Below, piece by piece: positions 49,201 to 59,810 of a DNA stretch of 64,000 nucleotides. The DNA lies in the NCBI RefSeq assembly GCF_026210795.1, contig NC_089436.1, positions 1,860,001-1,924,000 on the forward strand, written 5' to 3'. A model generated the notes under the pieces. That model was not told where the DNA came from and made no database searches. It worked only from the letters and a program-made list of their open reading frames with translations. The position numbers and the translations under genes are program-made. The first letter of the stretch is position 1, and every line of letters begins with the position of its first letter. The DNA comes from Rhizophagus irregularis. Lineage: Eukaryota > Glomeromycota > Glomeromycetes > Glomerales > Glomeraceae.

Positions 49201-51066
49201 GAATTCAATCATGCATGATTTTGCAGTTGAACCACCAAATTGTGTAGATGATGAAAATAACATATTTGGATCAGATTGTGGAAGTAAAGTGTGGTCATAT
49301 ATATTATTCATAAGCTGGAATGTATTGTCGATGTATATTTTTGCGAATATGTTTATTGTGGTAGTTTCGGACAATTTCTCGTATTGTTATCAAATTGCTG
49401 CAGATTTTTCATTAGTTACTCGTGATGAAATCAGAGGATATCCTTTTCTTCAATGGGATTGCTTTTTATTTTTAATTTTTTTTTTTTTTTGGTTTATTTC
49501 CTTAACCGAAGTTTATTATTTACGTTCAAGAAAGCTTGGAAGGATGTTGATGTTGACAGAACTGGATACATAAAAAGCAATGAAATCGCAAAATTTTTCT
49601 CGGTAAAAAATTTTTTTTTTACATGGTTATTAATTTGTATTTATATATTTTTTTGAAATATTATTTGGTATTTATTGTCGATGTATTTTATAACAGAAAC
49701 TTAATGGATCGTTTCGAGTTCGAATTTATGATGATGAATTTCTTGTGCCATATCTTATAAAAAATTCCACTGTTATTGTTACACATGAGGAAGGACCACT
49801 AGGACAAATATGGGGTACTAATAAACAAAAAAATAGTTTAATCGAAGTTGAAAATCTTGACATCAGAAAATTAGAACGAAATTTATCAAAAATTAATACA
49901 AGTCAAATTTATGAACGTAGAAAAATTTATAATCAAATATATCAGGTAAATTGAACGTATGAATTTTAAATAGTTTATATCTGGGAAATTTATTTTATTT
50001 ATGTTCGTTTATTTATTCGTATCTTTTAGGAAGCATTACTATCAGTTGAAAAGGATTCCGATGGAAATGAAAAGGGGATTTCGTTTACTAATATGCTCAT
50101 AATGTTTGCGCATTATAGACTGATTAACGACGACCAATGTTTAGAGTAAGTTAAAGTATAAGTGAATTTTACTTTAGAAAATAGAAGTTTACTAAATTGT
50201 TTTTACTCATCATATTATATATAGAATTCACGAATACATAAAACGTAAAGAAAAGTTAGAAAGAGTTAATGACAATGTTAATAAAGACCTCGTCAAATCT
50301 TTATTACGAACAATTTATTGGCGTAAGAAATTCAAAATGATTAGAGAACGACGATTAAGAGTTGAAAGACATAGTGAAACAACAGCAAATGGTATTGGCG
50401 GTAAGTTTAATTATTAACTATTCATTGATTTTTATATACATTTAAACTAATTATTTTTTTTTTAATTTAGTTCCACGCATTATGGTTAATGATTCCGATG
50501 CACAAACTCTGAGAATCGATACAAATTTAAGTAGAGGTTCGCAAACACGTAATATAAGGGGCACTCCAAGCCCGGTTTCTTCGACTGGTACACCAATATC
50601 ATCTCAAACACCTGTTTCTCCTGTTTCTCCTGGTTCACCTAATTCCGTTAATTCCGATCATCATATTTCTGATTACTTGGACTATTTCAGTTCGAGATCT
50701 TCATTCAGACGTTCTTCTGGAGAATATTCTTCAAGAATATCAAGTGATATGTAAGTTATTAGAAAATTTAATTTGTTTCTACTATAATTGTTAATCATAA
50801 TCTTTTTGTTTATTTCAAGTGTAAGTAATGAAGGAGAAAATTCGTTTGAAGAAAGTTGGAATTTAATTGATGCTAATACTGAAATGGATGATCAAACTGC
50901 TAATCAACTGTTAAATAATTTACAAAATAACTATTGGCATGGTAAGTCCTTTATTTAAAAGTATTTTACCAAATATATCTTTAATATTAATGAAATATAT
51001 TCAATTCTATTTTTAGATGTTTTACAAGAAATGTCAAATAACGATTCAATGCAAAATAATGTATAA
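43262..51066 (+). CDS. CCH1: High-affinity calcium channel alpha subunit Cch1
   Basis: Twenty exons: 43262-44295, 44402-44557, 44636-45333, 45410-45593, 45676-45866, 45938-46188, 46273-46353, 46429-46515, 46613-46739, 46821-48518, 48593-48854, 48933-49109, 49192-49437, 49524-49602, 49697-49945, 50030-50145, 50225-50400, 50471-50750, 50820-50941, 51017-51066; 2087 aa (yeast Cch1 is 2039). Four six-helix repeats with a long disordered N-terminus. Pore loops: repeat I STIQNWTEL (Gln631), II SGEDW (Glu899), III SGEGW (Glu1363), IV STGEGW (Glu1650). S4 helices of repeats I-III carry Arg/Lys (STLRSLRLL, LRVYRVIV, FKALRALRLIKF); that of repeat IV is poor in positive charge. After repeat IV comes an EF-hand-like DVDVDRTGYI. 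Works with Mid1 at the plasma membrane. Intron 13 is AT-AC. Confidence 0.96.
49438..49523 (+). other. U12-type AT-AC intron in CCH1
   Basis: 86-nt intron starting ATATCCTTTT after ...DEIRG. It contains TTTCCTTAAC at 49497-49506, an exact match to the U12 branch consensus, about 18 nt before a TTTAC acceptor. Splicing joins phases 2 and 1 to give DEIRGFKKAWKDVDVDRTGYI, the expected EF-hand approach. An AG 5 nt after the branch site would also keep the frame but lies too close. No GT donor fits. Confidence 0.88.
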
Positions 51067-51541
51067 TATTTTTTTCTTAATTAATCTAATTTTTTAGCGG
51101 TAATGGTAATGGTAATAATAATTTATAGATTGGTTGGGCGATATATACACAACACATATATAATTAATTTTATTAAAATATTCTTATTATATAATAATTA
51201 GTATTATTTATTTATTTTTTTTAAACAAAAAGTAGTCGAATAAATGTAGTATATTAATCAAAATGTAATTAATATTAAAGGACTTAAGCCAAAATACGAC
51301 GGATTTTTTGAAAAAACTTTTGTAAATATTACAATAGTTATCATGTAGTATTACTATTAGAGTCATGTGATTTTTTTTTTTTAAGCATAATAGTAAAATG
51401 TATGTTATAATGATCGACAAAACAAGTTATATAAAAGATGAGGACTTTTGTCGGAAATTGGATGAAATTTTTTTTAAATCGAACAAATTTTTTACTGAAA
51501 AATAATGAATTTTTTTTAAAAAATAAATTGTTTTTTAGAAA
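51067..51541. other. Intergenic, nothing recognised
   Basis: 475 bp between CCH1 and the tRNA gene. Contains GGTAATGGTAATGGTAAT at about 51099 and long A/T runs; no gene seen. Confidence 0.5.
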
Positions 51542-51614
51542 CGAGGCGCATGGGACTCGAACCCACAATCCCCAGATCCGAAGTCTGATGCCTTATCCAT
51601 TAGGCCAACGCCCC
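51542..51614 (-). tRNA. tRNA-Arg (anticodon TCG)
   Basis: 73-nt cloverleaf on the minus strand: acceptor GGGGCGT pairs with GCGCCTC (one G-U in the stem plus a terminal U-G), the D arm contains TGGCCTAATGGATAAGGC, the anticodon stem TCAGA/TCTGG encloses the loop CTTCGGA, giving anticodon TCG (reads CGA and other CGN Arg codons), and the T arm has GGTTCGAGTCCC (B box). No intron and no encoded CCA, as expected for a nuclear tRNA. A short T-run follows the 3' end. Confidence 0.95.
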
Positions 51615-51862
51615 AATATCGATATTGGAAGTTGTACAAATAAGAACATTTTAAATTCATAATTTTGTAAAAATACAATGAAACGATCCGATCCGAGTTA
51701 CCGAGTAAATAATCCGGACCCTATTTGATCGACATTTAAAGATTGTGTTGATCAAATCTCGAAATTTTTTTTCTCCTTTTTAAACTAAAAACAATAATTT
51801 TCGCGTCAAAAAAACCCAAATAAACCCTCATTACTTCAAATTCTAAGTTTTTGTAAAAAGCA

Positions 51863-54196
51863 ATGTCGATACAAGAACAGGTTACACAGGTTCATTCTCT
51901 TTACGACACAATTCTAATCCTGGATTTTGGTTCCCAATACTCGCATTTAATTGCAAGACGTATCAGAGAATTTGGTGTATATTGTGAAATGCTACCATGC
52001 ACCCAAAAAATCAAAGGGTTACAATTCGAACCTAGAGGTGTCGTTCATTTTGCATTAAATAAAAAGTATCCAAATGATGCGTGAATTATTTAACAGCTTT
52101 TTTTTGTTTCTAGGTGTTATTCTCTCGGGAAGTCCTTATTCAGTTTATGACAAAGATGCACCGCGTGTAGATCCTGAAATATTTAATTTAGGAATACCCA
52201 TATTAGGAATTTGCTATGGCCTTCAGGTAATGTTGAATGCCTTTAATATCATTCTCTCTCATCTAATTAACTCTAAAATTTAGGAAATTGCATGGAATCA
52301 TGGTGGTTCAGTAGCACCTTGTAATAATAGAGAATATGGCCACGCATTAATGAAGGTTGATAAGCATCAAGGTCATCCATTCGTTGACAGATTATTTGAT
52401 GGTATAGAAGATTCCATACAAGTATGAATTTATGATTTTATAATTTCAACTTTTTTTCTTCGCGTCGAATGGTTAAATATATTATTATAGGTTTGGATGA
52501 GCCATGGTGATCAATTAGATAAAGCTCCCGAGGGTTTTAAGGTGATCGGACACACATTAACTGCGCCATTTTCAGCAATTGCTCATGAAGAGAAACATTT
52601 ATTTGGTATTCAATTTCATCCTGAGGTAACACATACACCTCTAGGAAAAGAGATTCTAAAAAACTTTGTTATAAACATTTGTGAGTGCAAGACGAACTGG
52701 ACAATGGTTAGTATGCTAATATTGTGTTTATCTCCTAAAGTTTTTAATATTCACTATTTTATTTTATTTGTTTTTTAGAAATCATTTATTGATAATGAGA
52801 TAGCACGAATTCAGCAGATTATAGGACCTAATGGACAAGTTGTTGGAGCCGTAAGTGGTGGAGTGGATAGCACAGTTGCCGCCCGATTGATGAAAGAAGC
52901 GATCGGGGATAGGTAGGTTGTCTAAGAATTTTTTTTTTCTTTTCTTCAGACCTAATTTTTTTGTGAATTCGTTAGGTTTCATGCAATTCTTGTTGATAAT
53001 GGCTTGATGAGGTTGAACGAATGTGAGACTGTTAAGAAAAATCTCGGTGATCATCTCGGAATAAATTTAAAAGTTGTAGATGCTTCCGAAATATTTCTCG
53101 ATCGCCTTAAAGGCGTCACTGATCCTGAAAAAAAACGAAAGATTATTGGAAACACGTTTATTGAAGTGTTTGAATCAGAAGCTTTGAAGATTGATCAAGA
53201 AACAAAGGAGACTGGACATTGTCGAATTGAATATCTTCTTCAAGGAACTTTATATCCTGATGTCATTGAAAGTGTTTCATTTAAAGGACCAAGTGCCACT
53301 ATTAAAACTCATCATGTAAGCTATAGTAAGCTATAGTAGGTGTTTTTATGAAAAAGAGGATTTGATTTAAAAATAACTAAAATTTTCTTGAATTAGAATG
53401 TTGGTGGATTATTAGAGGATATGAAATTAAAACTTATTGAGCCCTTAAGAGAATTATTCAAAGGTAATTAGTTATTAACTTGTTGATTTTAGCTTAATCT
53501 CACATTTTCTTATAGTTTCCAAAAAAATTCATTTAAATTCATTTAGACGAAGTACGCGAACTTGGTAAAACATTGAAATTAGATGATGAATTAATTTGGC
53601 GTCATCCGTTCCCTGGACCCGGTATTGCAATTCGTATATTAGGTGAAGTTACACCTAGTCAAGTTGCAATAGTCCGAGCAGCTGATCATATTTACATTGA
53701 TGAAATAAAGAAAGCAGGACTTTATCGTAAAATATCTCAAGCTTATGCTGCTTTATTACCCGTTAAAGCTGTTGGCGTTATGGGTGATAAAAGAACTTAT
53801 GAACAAGTTATTACTTTAAGAGCTGTTGAAACTGTAGATTTTATGACGGCAGATTGGTAAATTTATGTACTTTTCGTCAGAGATTTATCTTGATTTTGTT
53901 AGGTTTAAGATATTTTCTTTTCGCGCTGCATAGGTATTCATTTCCTTATGATGTATTGAAGAAAATTAGCAATCGAATTATTAACGAAGTTAAAGGTAAG
54001 TTAATTAGTGTTTATTAGATCTATTAATTGGGTTCTTTCGTAACAATAAATCCTTTTAAATAGGCGTAAATAGAGTCGTGTACGATATATCCAGTAAGCC
54101 TCCGGCTACAATAGAATTGTAGGTCTATTTATTTAATAATTCTATAAATCCTTCATTTCTATTAATTTAATTTTTATTTTATTTTTCAGGGAATAA
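51863..54196 (+). CDS. GUA1: GMP synthase (glutamine-hydrolysing)
   Basis: Eleven exons, join(51863-52037,52114-52226,52284-52421,52491-52706,52779-52912,52976-53315,53397-53463,53547-53856,53934-53995,54064-54118,54190-54196), 538 aa (yeast Gua1 525). Converts XMP, ATP and glutamine to GMP in the purine pathway. The class-I glutaminase domain has [15 protein letters not shown], nucleophile Cys92 in GICYGLQ and the His185/Glu187 pair in GIQFHPEV. The synthetase domain has the PP-loop SGGVDS at 240-245. The dimerisation domain has [16 protein letters not shown] and ends PPATIELE. The final exon is just 7 nt (one base of a Leu codon, a Glu codon and the stop). Confidence 0.96.
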
Positions 54197-54737
54197 CGGT
54201 TGGATTATTATTATTAAATATGTACATTTTTCATTTAATTAAAGTTTCAGATTTAGTTTGTTAAAAAAGAGTAATTGTGACGAATTTACAGATTTATTCT
54301 TGGTTTAATACTTTTCACCACGCAAAGAAATTTTGTATGCAAAAATATGGGAATTTTGTTAACCTTATAATTATTGTTGTTCTTGCTATTAGCGGCTTGT
54401 TACAATGTAATTATTATTTTGGGATAATTTCTAATTTTATTTATGAATGTCTTGATAACACTAATATTCTTTTTCTCTATTAACTTTAAGGTATTCTTGC
54501 TCAACTTAAACTCGTTTAAGATACATAATTAAATAGTTTGTAGTATTGTCTATTAGAAAATCATTTTTTTTTTTAGATAAATATCAACATCTAGAGCATG
54601 ATCAATTTCTTTAATACTTTGTCATGAAAAACATAAAATTTATTAGATGAAAATCCTAATCGAAAATTATGATTTTAAATTTGGTATGTAATATAAATTG
54701 TGTTAATAAATAGTCATTATAGAAACAATGATATGCC
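54197..54737. other. Convergent intergenic
   Basis: 541 bp between GUA1 and the SOM1-like gene. A 28-codon spliced hydrophobic frame (starting ATG at about 54337) can be drawn but has no support. Otherwise AT-rich sequence with nothing recognised. Confidence 0.45.
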
Positions 54738-55015
54738 TTACTTTGGCTCAATAGGAGATCCTTCATCATTGTAATAAGGCGTTATTTCAACAGTTGGTTT
54801 ACCGGCACACCTTATACAATATATTGAAAATCATATTTAGAAATGTAAAAATTTAAAAATTTTTAAAATTAATACCTCTTAAAAATCCTAACAAATGGTG
54901 AACAAATAACTCGATCATCCTTAATAATACATTGATATTGTACCAATTCAAAAAGATTACATTTTGGTTTTATTATAGGTTCAATTTTGGTAGATGGAAT
55001 TTCTTTGTTATTCAT
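54738..55015 (-). CDS. SOM1: Som1-like mitochondrial inner membrane peptidase factor
   Basis: Two exons, join(54738-54810,54876-55015), 70 aa. The protein has CNLFELVQYQC, VICSPFVRIFKRC and TVEITPYY, matching the small Som1 proteins with their C...L.QY.C...V.C.P..R.F..C pattern of four conserved cysteines. In yeast, Som1 is a 74-aa subunit of the Imp1/Imp2 protease complex in the mitochondrial intermembrane space. The Cys pattern suits disulfide-stabilised import. The splice (GTATTA donor, ATAAG acceptor, phase 2) falls between the Arg and the last Cys. Small enough to be missed by automated annotation. Orthology is likely but rests on a short sequence. Confidence 0.75.
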
Positions 55016-56507
55016 TTTTTTTGTAGAAGCAAATAGTTCATAATAAATTCATCTGTACATGCATAATATTCATTTGATGATCAAAATAATTATAATTATT
55101 CTCGAATATTCTTTTCGGTTGTTTGAAGAAACTAAAAAATGGATTCTACGGTCACTTGTCGGAACAGATGAGTTTAGTTCTATTTTTAAGAAACGGACAA
55201 AAAAACAAGCTGGCGCTATTAAGATTTTGGTCACGTCGGAGATGCACCAGATGCATAACGTAATGATCATTATTTTATTACATATTGAATAGTTAAATAA
55301 CTTATACTCCCGTTAATGTTCTCCTAGTGACACGTGACGTATACCCTAGATCTTAGAAAATACCCCATTTCATTTTAATCAAAGATTAATTGAAAAACTT
55401 CTTTATACTTAAAATAAATCGAAAACTCTCATTCTTGTCGTAACAGATAATAAAAAAAGTAGGATTAATAATTAATAATCAACCCTATTTTATCAAAGAA
55501 GTGATAAAACTCGATTAGTATTCTTGGGATTTAAGATTAGAAAATATGATACTAATAAAAGTGTTTATGTTAGGAAAAATCGTTATCACACGTTGCATTT
55601 ACGTCAATGACTCAAGCATTTTATGAGATTTCTTTGCAAAATCGAAGTTATCAAATGTATTTTTGTTAGCAGTTCGAATTTTGACATAATGGTAAGTTAG
55701 TCGATTTTATTAAATAAAATACGATTGGTTATTTTTACGACTCAATCTCTGCCAACCTAGAGAATTACCATAATAAAACTTTGATCAGTACCCTCTTTAA
55801 TAATATCTTTACATACAATCTTTACCTATTTTCTAAATAGTCTTCTTAGCATGATAATATTATTAAGAGGAAATTGAGGTTTACACACTCAATCCAGCAA
55901 ATATAAATTATGTGACAGAATAATCCCTCTTTTTATTTTTTTTTCATATCTTCTGATTTTGTGTTATGAGTCCTGGGACAAATATTCTGAACAAATTAAT
56001 CTATTTTTTCTATATAAGGCAAATAACATAAATATTACTAAAGGTTAATGTTACCTTATACCGAGTTCTAGTCTCATAAATTAACATCGATGATAAACTC
56101 GGTGAAACATTATTTAACTATAAGCTGAATGGTTTATTTTATTTTATATTTTTTATATCAACAGATTTGCCCTCGTACACATTCTTAATTTCATATGATG
56201 TGTCAAATAAATCATGTTATTAAAGTGCGTGTACAGTAGTATGTATATATAAAGTATATAATAATCAATTTTTTCTAATCAATTTTTTCCCATTGCAGGA
56301 TCAATCGGTATGTGCATCTTTAAATAATACGTAAAAAGATAAAAAAGATATTTTTAAATGATAAGATTTTGTACAAGAGATATCTCAAACTTTGTTAGTG
56401 CTATCCACATATCATGTGACTGAAATCATTGTATTAAAATCAATTACTATATATCAGACAAACGAAATATCAAAGTTATTATTATGGATCATTTCTCAAA
56501 CAAACTA
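55016..56507. other. Intergenic region, nothing recognised
   Basis: 1.5 kb. A 76-codon frame at 55059-55292 lacks motifs and lies in the promoter region of the SOM1-like gene. The rest is AT-rich with no clear repeat until the palindrome at 56508. Confidence 0.45.
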
Positions 56508-56554
56508 GTGAGATACCACATGCGATATAAATTATATCGCATGTGGTATCCCAC
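56508..56554. repeat. Near-perfect 47-bp palindrome
   Basis: Arms of about 23 nt (GTGAGATACCACATGCGATA against its complement) with one mismatch and a tiny centre, able to form a strong hairpin. The ATACCACAT core is shared with the adjacent minisatellite unit. Confidence 0.85.
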
Positions 56555-56620
56555 TTGGCCTAGATTATAGTATCACATATAATCTGAATATCACATATAA
56601 TCTAAATACCACATATAATC

Positions 56621-57253
56621 AAACAGGGTGGACATACCCTATATCACATGTTGATCATTTGCCAATCATAATAAATGTGATATCACATTAACTTTGAAGC
56701 CTTATCTCAAGCTATAAATGTTCTAAAAATTATATTTAACTGTTTTGTTTAATAATTAGGTTATTAATAATTAAATATAAAAGTATTGTGGCAAAATAAA
56801 ATGTGGTTCCAAATTTAGCTTTAGGCTGAAATTTTCAATAATTCATATATATGCTGATCATCTGCTAATTTGACTTTGAAGCTTCAGGCCAAGCCACAGA
56901 ACTTCAGGCCAAACTTGAAACTTTCACAGTATGCTATTTAGGTATTTAAGAATTAGTGGCTAAAATAAACCTGAATAATTTTTGATAACCCGAAAGTTAT
57001 ACTTAAATAAATGTTTACAATTATTGTAAAATTAATATATGTCTGATATTTGACAAAATCTTTATGAATCATTTTAAGAACTAATTTATTAACAATAAAT
57101 AAAATAAAGTAAATAAAATTGAAATTTTATACATTATTATGTAGAATTTGTGAAAAAATTAATTCAATGGTATTTTTTTATGTGATAATATTGGACAAGT
57201 GATCGGCAAAATAATCAGTAATATCATAATAATATAGGGATGTCTGCCCTGTT
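56621..57253. mobile_element. 633-bp non-autonomous TIR element (relative of the 4.3-kb transposon)
   Basis: Ends AACAGGGTGGACAT and ATGTCTGCCCTGTT are inverted repeats, flanked by the 9-bp duplication CATATAATC (56612-56620 and 57254-57262). About 490 bp after the left end (GATCATTTGCC, TGTGATATCACA, AAAATAAAATGTGG, TTAGCTTTAGGC, ATATATGCTGATCAT) aligns collinearly with the non-coding left part of the element at 59119 (59135-59625). The right end has the GATCGGCAAAAT motif. It looks like an internal-deletion derivative with no coding capacity; copies have diverged noticeably. Confidence 0.8.
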
Positions 57254-57277
57254 CATATAATCTGAATATCACATATG

Positions 57278-57521
57278 TAAGGTTGCTTGTCTAAACCTCC
57301 TCAAAATCCTACGATTAGTTTCGTCAAAATTTTACTATAGATTTATTATAGTTTCGGCAGAGTTTCAGCAGTTTCGGCATTTATAATAAGTTTCAGCAGT
57401 TTCGCCTTTCTCCAAAGTTTCGCCAGTTTTTTAATATAACTTTAATATAGTTTCGGCAGAATTTCGCTTTTCGGCGAAACGCCATCTTGCCTAAACCCCT
57501 AGGTTTTGGCAAGCAACCTTA
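57278..57521 (+). mobile_element. hAT-like MITE, copy 1 (244 bp)
   Basis: Terminal inverted repeats TAAGGTTGCTTG / CAAGCAACCTTA, flanked by the 8-bp duplication CACATATG (57270-57277, 57522-57529). The interior is built of TTTCGGCAGAGTTTC and AGTTTCAGCAGTTTCGGC sub-repeats. The 8-bp duplication is typical of hAT elements. Non-coding. Confidence 0.92.
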
Positions 57522-57870
57522 CACATATGATCTAAATATCACATATAATCTGAATATCACATATGATCTAAATATCGCATATAATCTGAATACTACATAT
57601 GATCTAAATGATGTAGTCTAACTACCACATATAATCTAAATAATATGGTCTAAATACCTCATATAATCTAGCATTTTATTATTTCTTAGTATATCACTTT
57701 TACATTCTAGTTATGTCTTTAAGTCTTTCTTAATATTTGTATTTTTTATGCTAATATACTTTTTATTACCACATTATAATCTAATTACTACACACATATA
57801 ATCTAAATACCACGTTTTTCTTCTTATTTCTGAGTCATTTATATACTAAATTCTATAATGGAATTGTTGA

Positions 57871-58114
57871 CTAAGGTTGCTTGCCGAAACCTAGGAGTTT
57901 AAGCAAGATGGAGTTTTACCGAAAAGTGAAATTCTGCCGAAACTATATTAAAGTTATATTAAAAAACTGGCGAAACTTTGAAGAAAGGCGAAACTGCTGA
58001 AACTATTATAAATGCCGAAACTGCTGAAACTCTGCCGAAACTATAATAAATCTATGGTAAAATTTTGATGAAACTAATCGTAGGATTTTGAAGAGGTTTA
58101 GACAAGCAACCTTA
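57871..58114 (-). mobile_element. hAT-like MITE, copy 2 (244 bp, inverted)
   Basis: Reverse complement of copy 1 with the same length and TIRs (TAAGGTTGCTTG), flanked by the 8-bp duplication TTGTTGAC (57863-57870, 58115-58122). Substitutions between the copies are few, so the family was active fairly recently. Together the two copies form an inverted pair about 840 bp across with a 349-bp loop. Confidence 0.92.
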
Positions 58115-58122
58115 TTGTTGAC

Positions 58123-59109
58123 CTTCTGTAATTATTTAGATACCTGATTTTATGTTGAGGTGTTGACTTCCTGCGCCTGATTGGGTGCTAGATTATATAT
58201 TGAAATGCTTACCTTTTATTTACACCTATTTGGTTGCCTTTCTAGATTCCAAAATGTGGTAAAAAAATATCATGTTAGGTAGCGCAATAATTTAATGTAA
58301 ATCTGCGTCTAAATTTGGTTGGCACTATAGCATAATTTCTGGCTGATCTTTAGGACATGACAACTCGATGGCACTATGATAGTGTCATGGAACTGTTATA
58401 GAACTAGAGTGTTCTTTCAAACCACCTATATGCCAGCTTGGATGCTGAGTTATTATATTCAAGGATCTGGCCAAATTTATGTGCTGGCCGAAATTGTGGA
58501 ATAATACTGGCCAATTTTATACTGCACCTTACTGTGCCAGTCACATGATCCTGTTACAGTAATAACAGTACTGAACACCCTTTCATAGTTACAGAATAGT
58601 GACAAGAATGTTCTGGAATATTTCTAAAATCCAATATATATGCATTTGTGCTATATATTTTTTGTATTTATATATTTCCAAAATCTTCCTAACACTCTCA
58701 AGCTCCAGTCTGGTGGTCAGTTGGTTAGAGAATTGGAGGTGCAATATGTATTATCTTGGCCTGATCCATATGATTATCAGAAGTGCACTATTTCGCAACC
58801 CAACTATTGCCTATTCATTGCTGATATATTAGCGGGATGTTATAAGCACTTTTGAAGCTCAATTATAGTTTAATCTAGGTTGAGGCAATGAGTATGCTAT
58901 TTTTTTAAGCGTCCTTATAAAAATTCTCTATCTCTATAAGAAAAATTTATGAGGATGCTTATAGGAATAATCTTGATATCATTTTTAGGCTTCTTAGCTT
59001 GATTTATTAAATTCTTTATTATTTGACCTTATGTTCCTATGAGTTCCTATAAAATATAAAAGTTCTAGAAAAAAATCAAAATTTTTCTATGGTATATCGG
59101 GCAAATATA
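58123..59109. other. Transposon-flanking intergenic region
   Basis: About 1 kb without a gene. At 58700-58790 there is a tRNA-like stretch (GGTGGTCAGTTGGTTAGAG resembles a Pol III A box; TTGGCCTGATCC weakly resembles a B box), possibly the remnant of a tRNA-derived SINE. The remainder is unrecognised. Confidence 0.35.
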
Positions 59110-59810
59110 GTCATATATAGCATAGCGAACATGCTTATATCACCTTGCCGATCATTTACCGATCATATTATATGTGATATCACACTAATTTTGAGACTTT
59201 ATTCCAGGCCATAAATATTCTAAAAAATTATTTTAAATTGTTTTTTTAATAGTATAATATATTAATAATTTAGTATAAAAATTTTGTAGCAAAATAAAAT
59301 GTGGCGCCAAAATTAGCTTTAGGCCAAAATTTTCAATATTTGATATATATGCTGATCATTTTCTAATCGGACTTTGGAGCTTCGGGCGAAGCCACAGATG
59401 TTCGGGCGAAATTTGAAACTTTTACAATATATTAATTAGGTATTCAAGAATTAATGGCTTAAATAACTAAGAATAATTTTTAATAACCAAGAAGTTATTA
59501 TTAAATAAAGACTTGCAATTGTTATAAGGTTAATAAAGTTAATTTTTGGCACATCTTATGAACTATTTTAAGAATTAATTCATTATTAACAATATAAAAT
59601 AAATAAATAAAGTAAAATGATTAAAATTTATATGGTTCACTTTTTTATAAATAGTCCTTTAAAAAATTCACAAGAAATATTTATAAAATTAACATCATTT
59701 TCAATATAAAATATTATTATTCAATTTAATATAAAAAATATTATTTTTTTTAACTTAATACAAAATAACACTTTTTTAACTTTAAATTTCTGAAATTTTA
59801 TTCAAAAAAA

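Larger units (their letters stand above)
56560..57666. repeat. CACATATAATCTGAATAT minisatellite, interrupted by insertions
   Basis: Degenerate 18-bp units (CACATATAATCTGAATAT, with variants ATACCACATATAATCTAA and CACATATGATCTAAATAT) occupy 56566-56620, 57254-57277 and 57522-57666. The breaks are exactly two insertions with target duplications: a 633-bp element (56621-57253) and a 244-bp MITE (57278-57521). The minisatellite is therefore older than both. Confidence 0.85.

Noticed and set aside
49507-49524. Alternative AG acceptor (GAAG) for the CCH1 AT-AC intron
   Set aside because: Only a few bases after the branch site, shorter than spacing known for U12 introns; the AC at 49522-49523 fits better and gives the conserved GFKKAW.
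54337-54520. Spliced 28-codon hydrophobic peptide downstream of GUA1
   Set aside because: Open frame and splice signals exist, but so short a product without homology cannot be supported.
55059-55292. 76-codon frame upstream of the SOM1-like gene
   Set aside because: Occupies the promoter region of the divergent gene, has an antisense frame of the same length and shows no motif.
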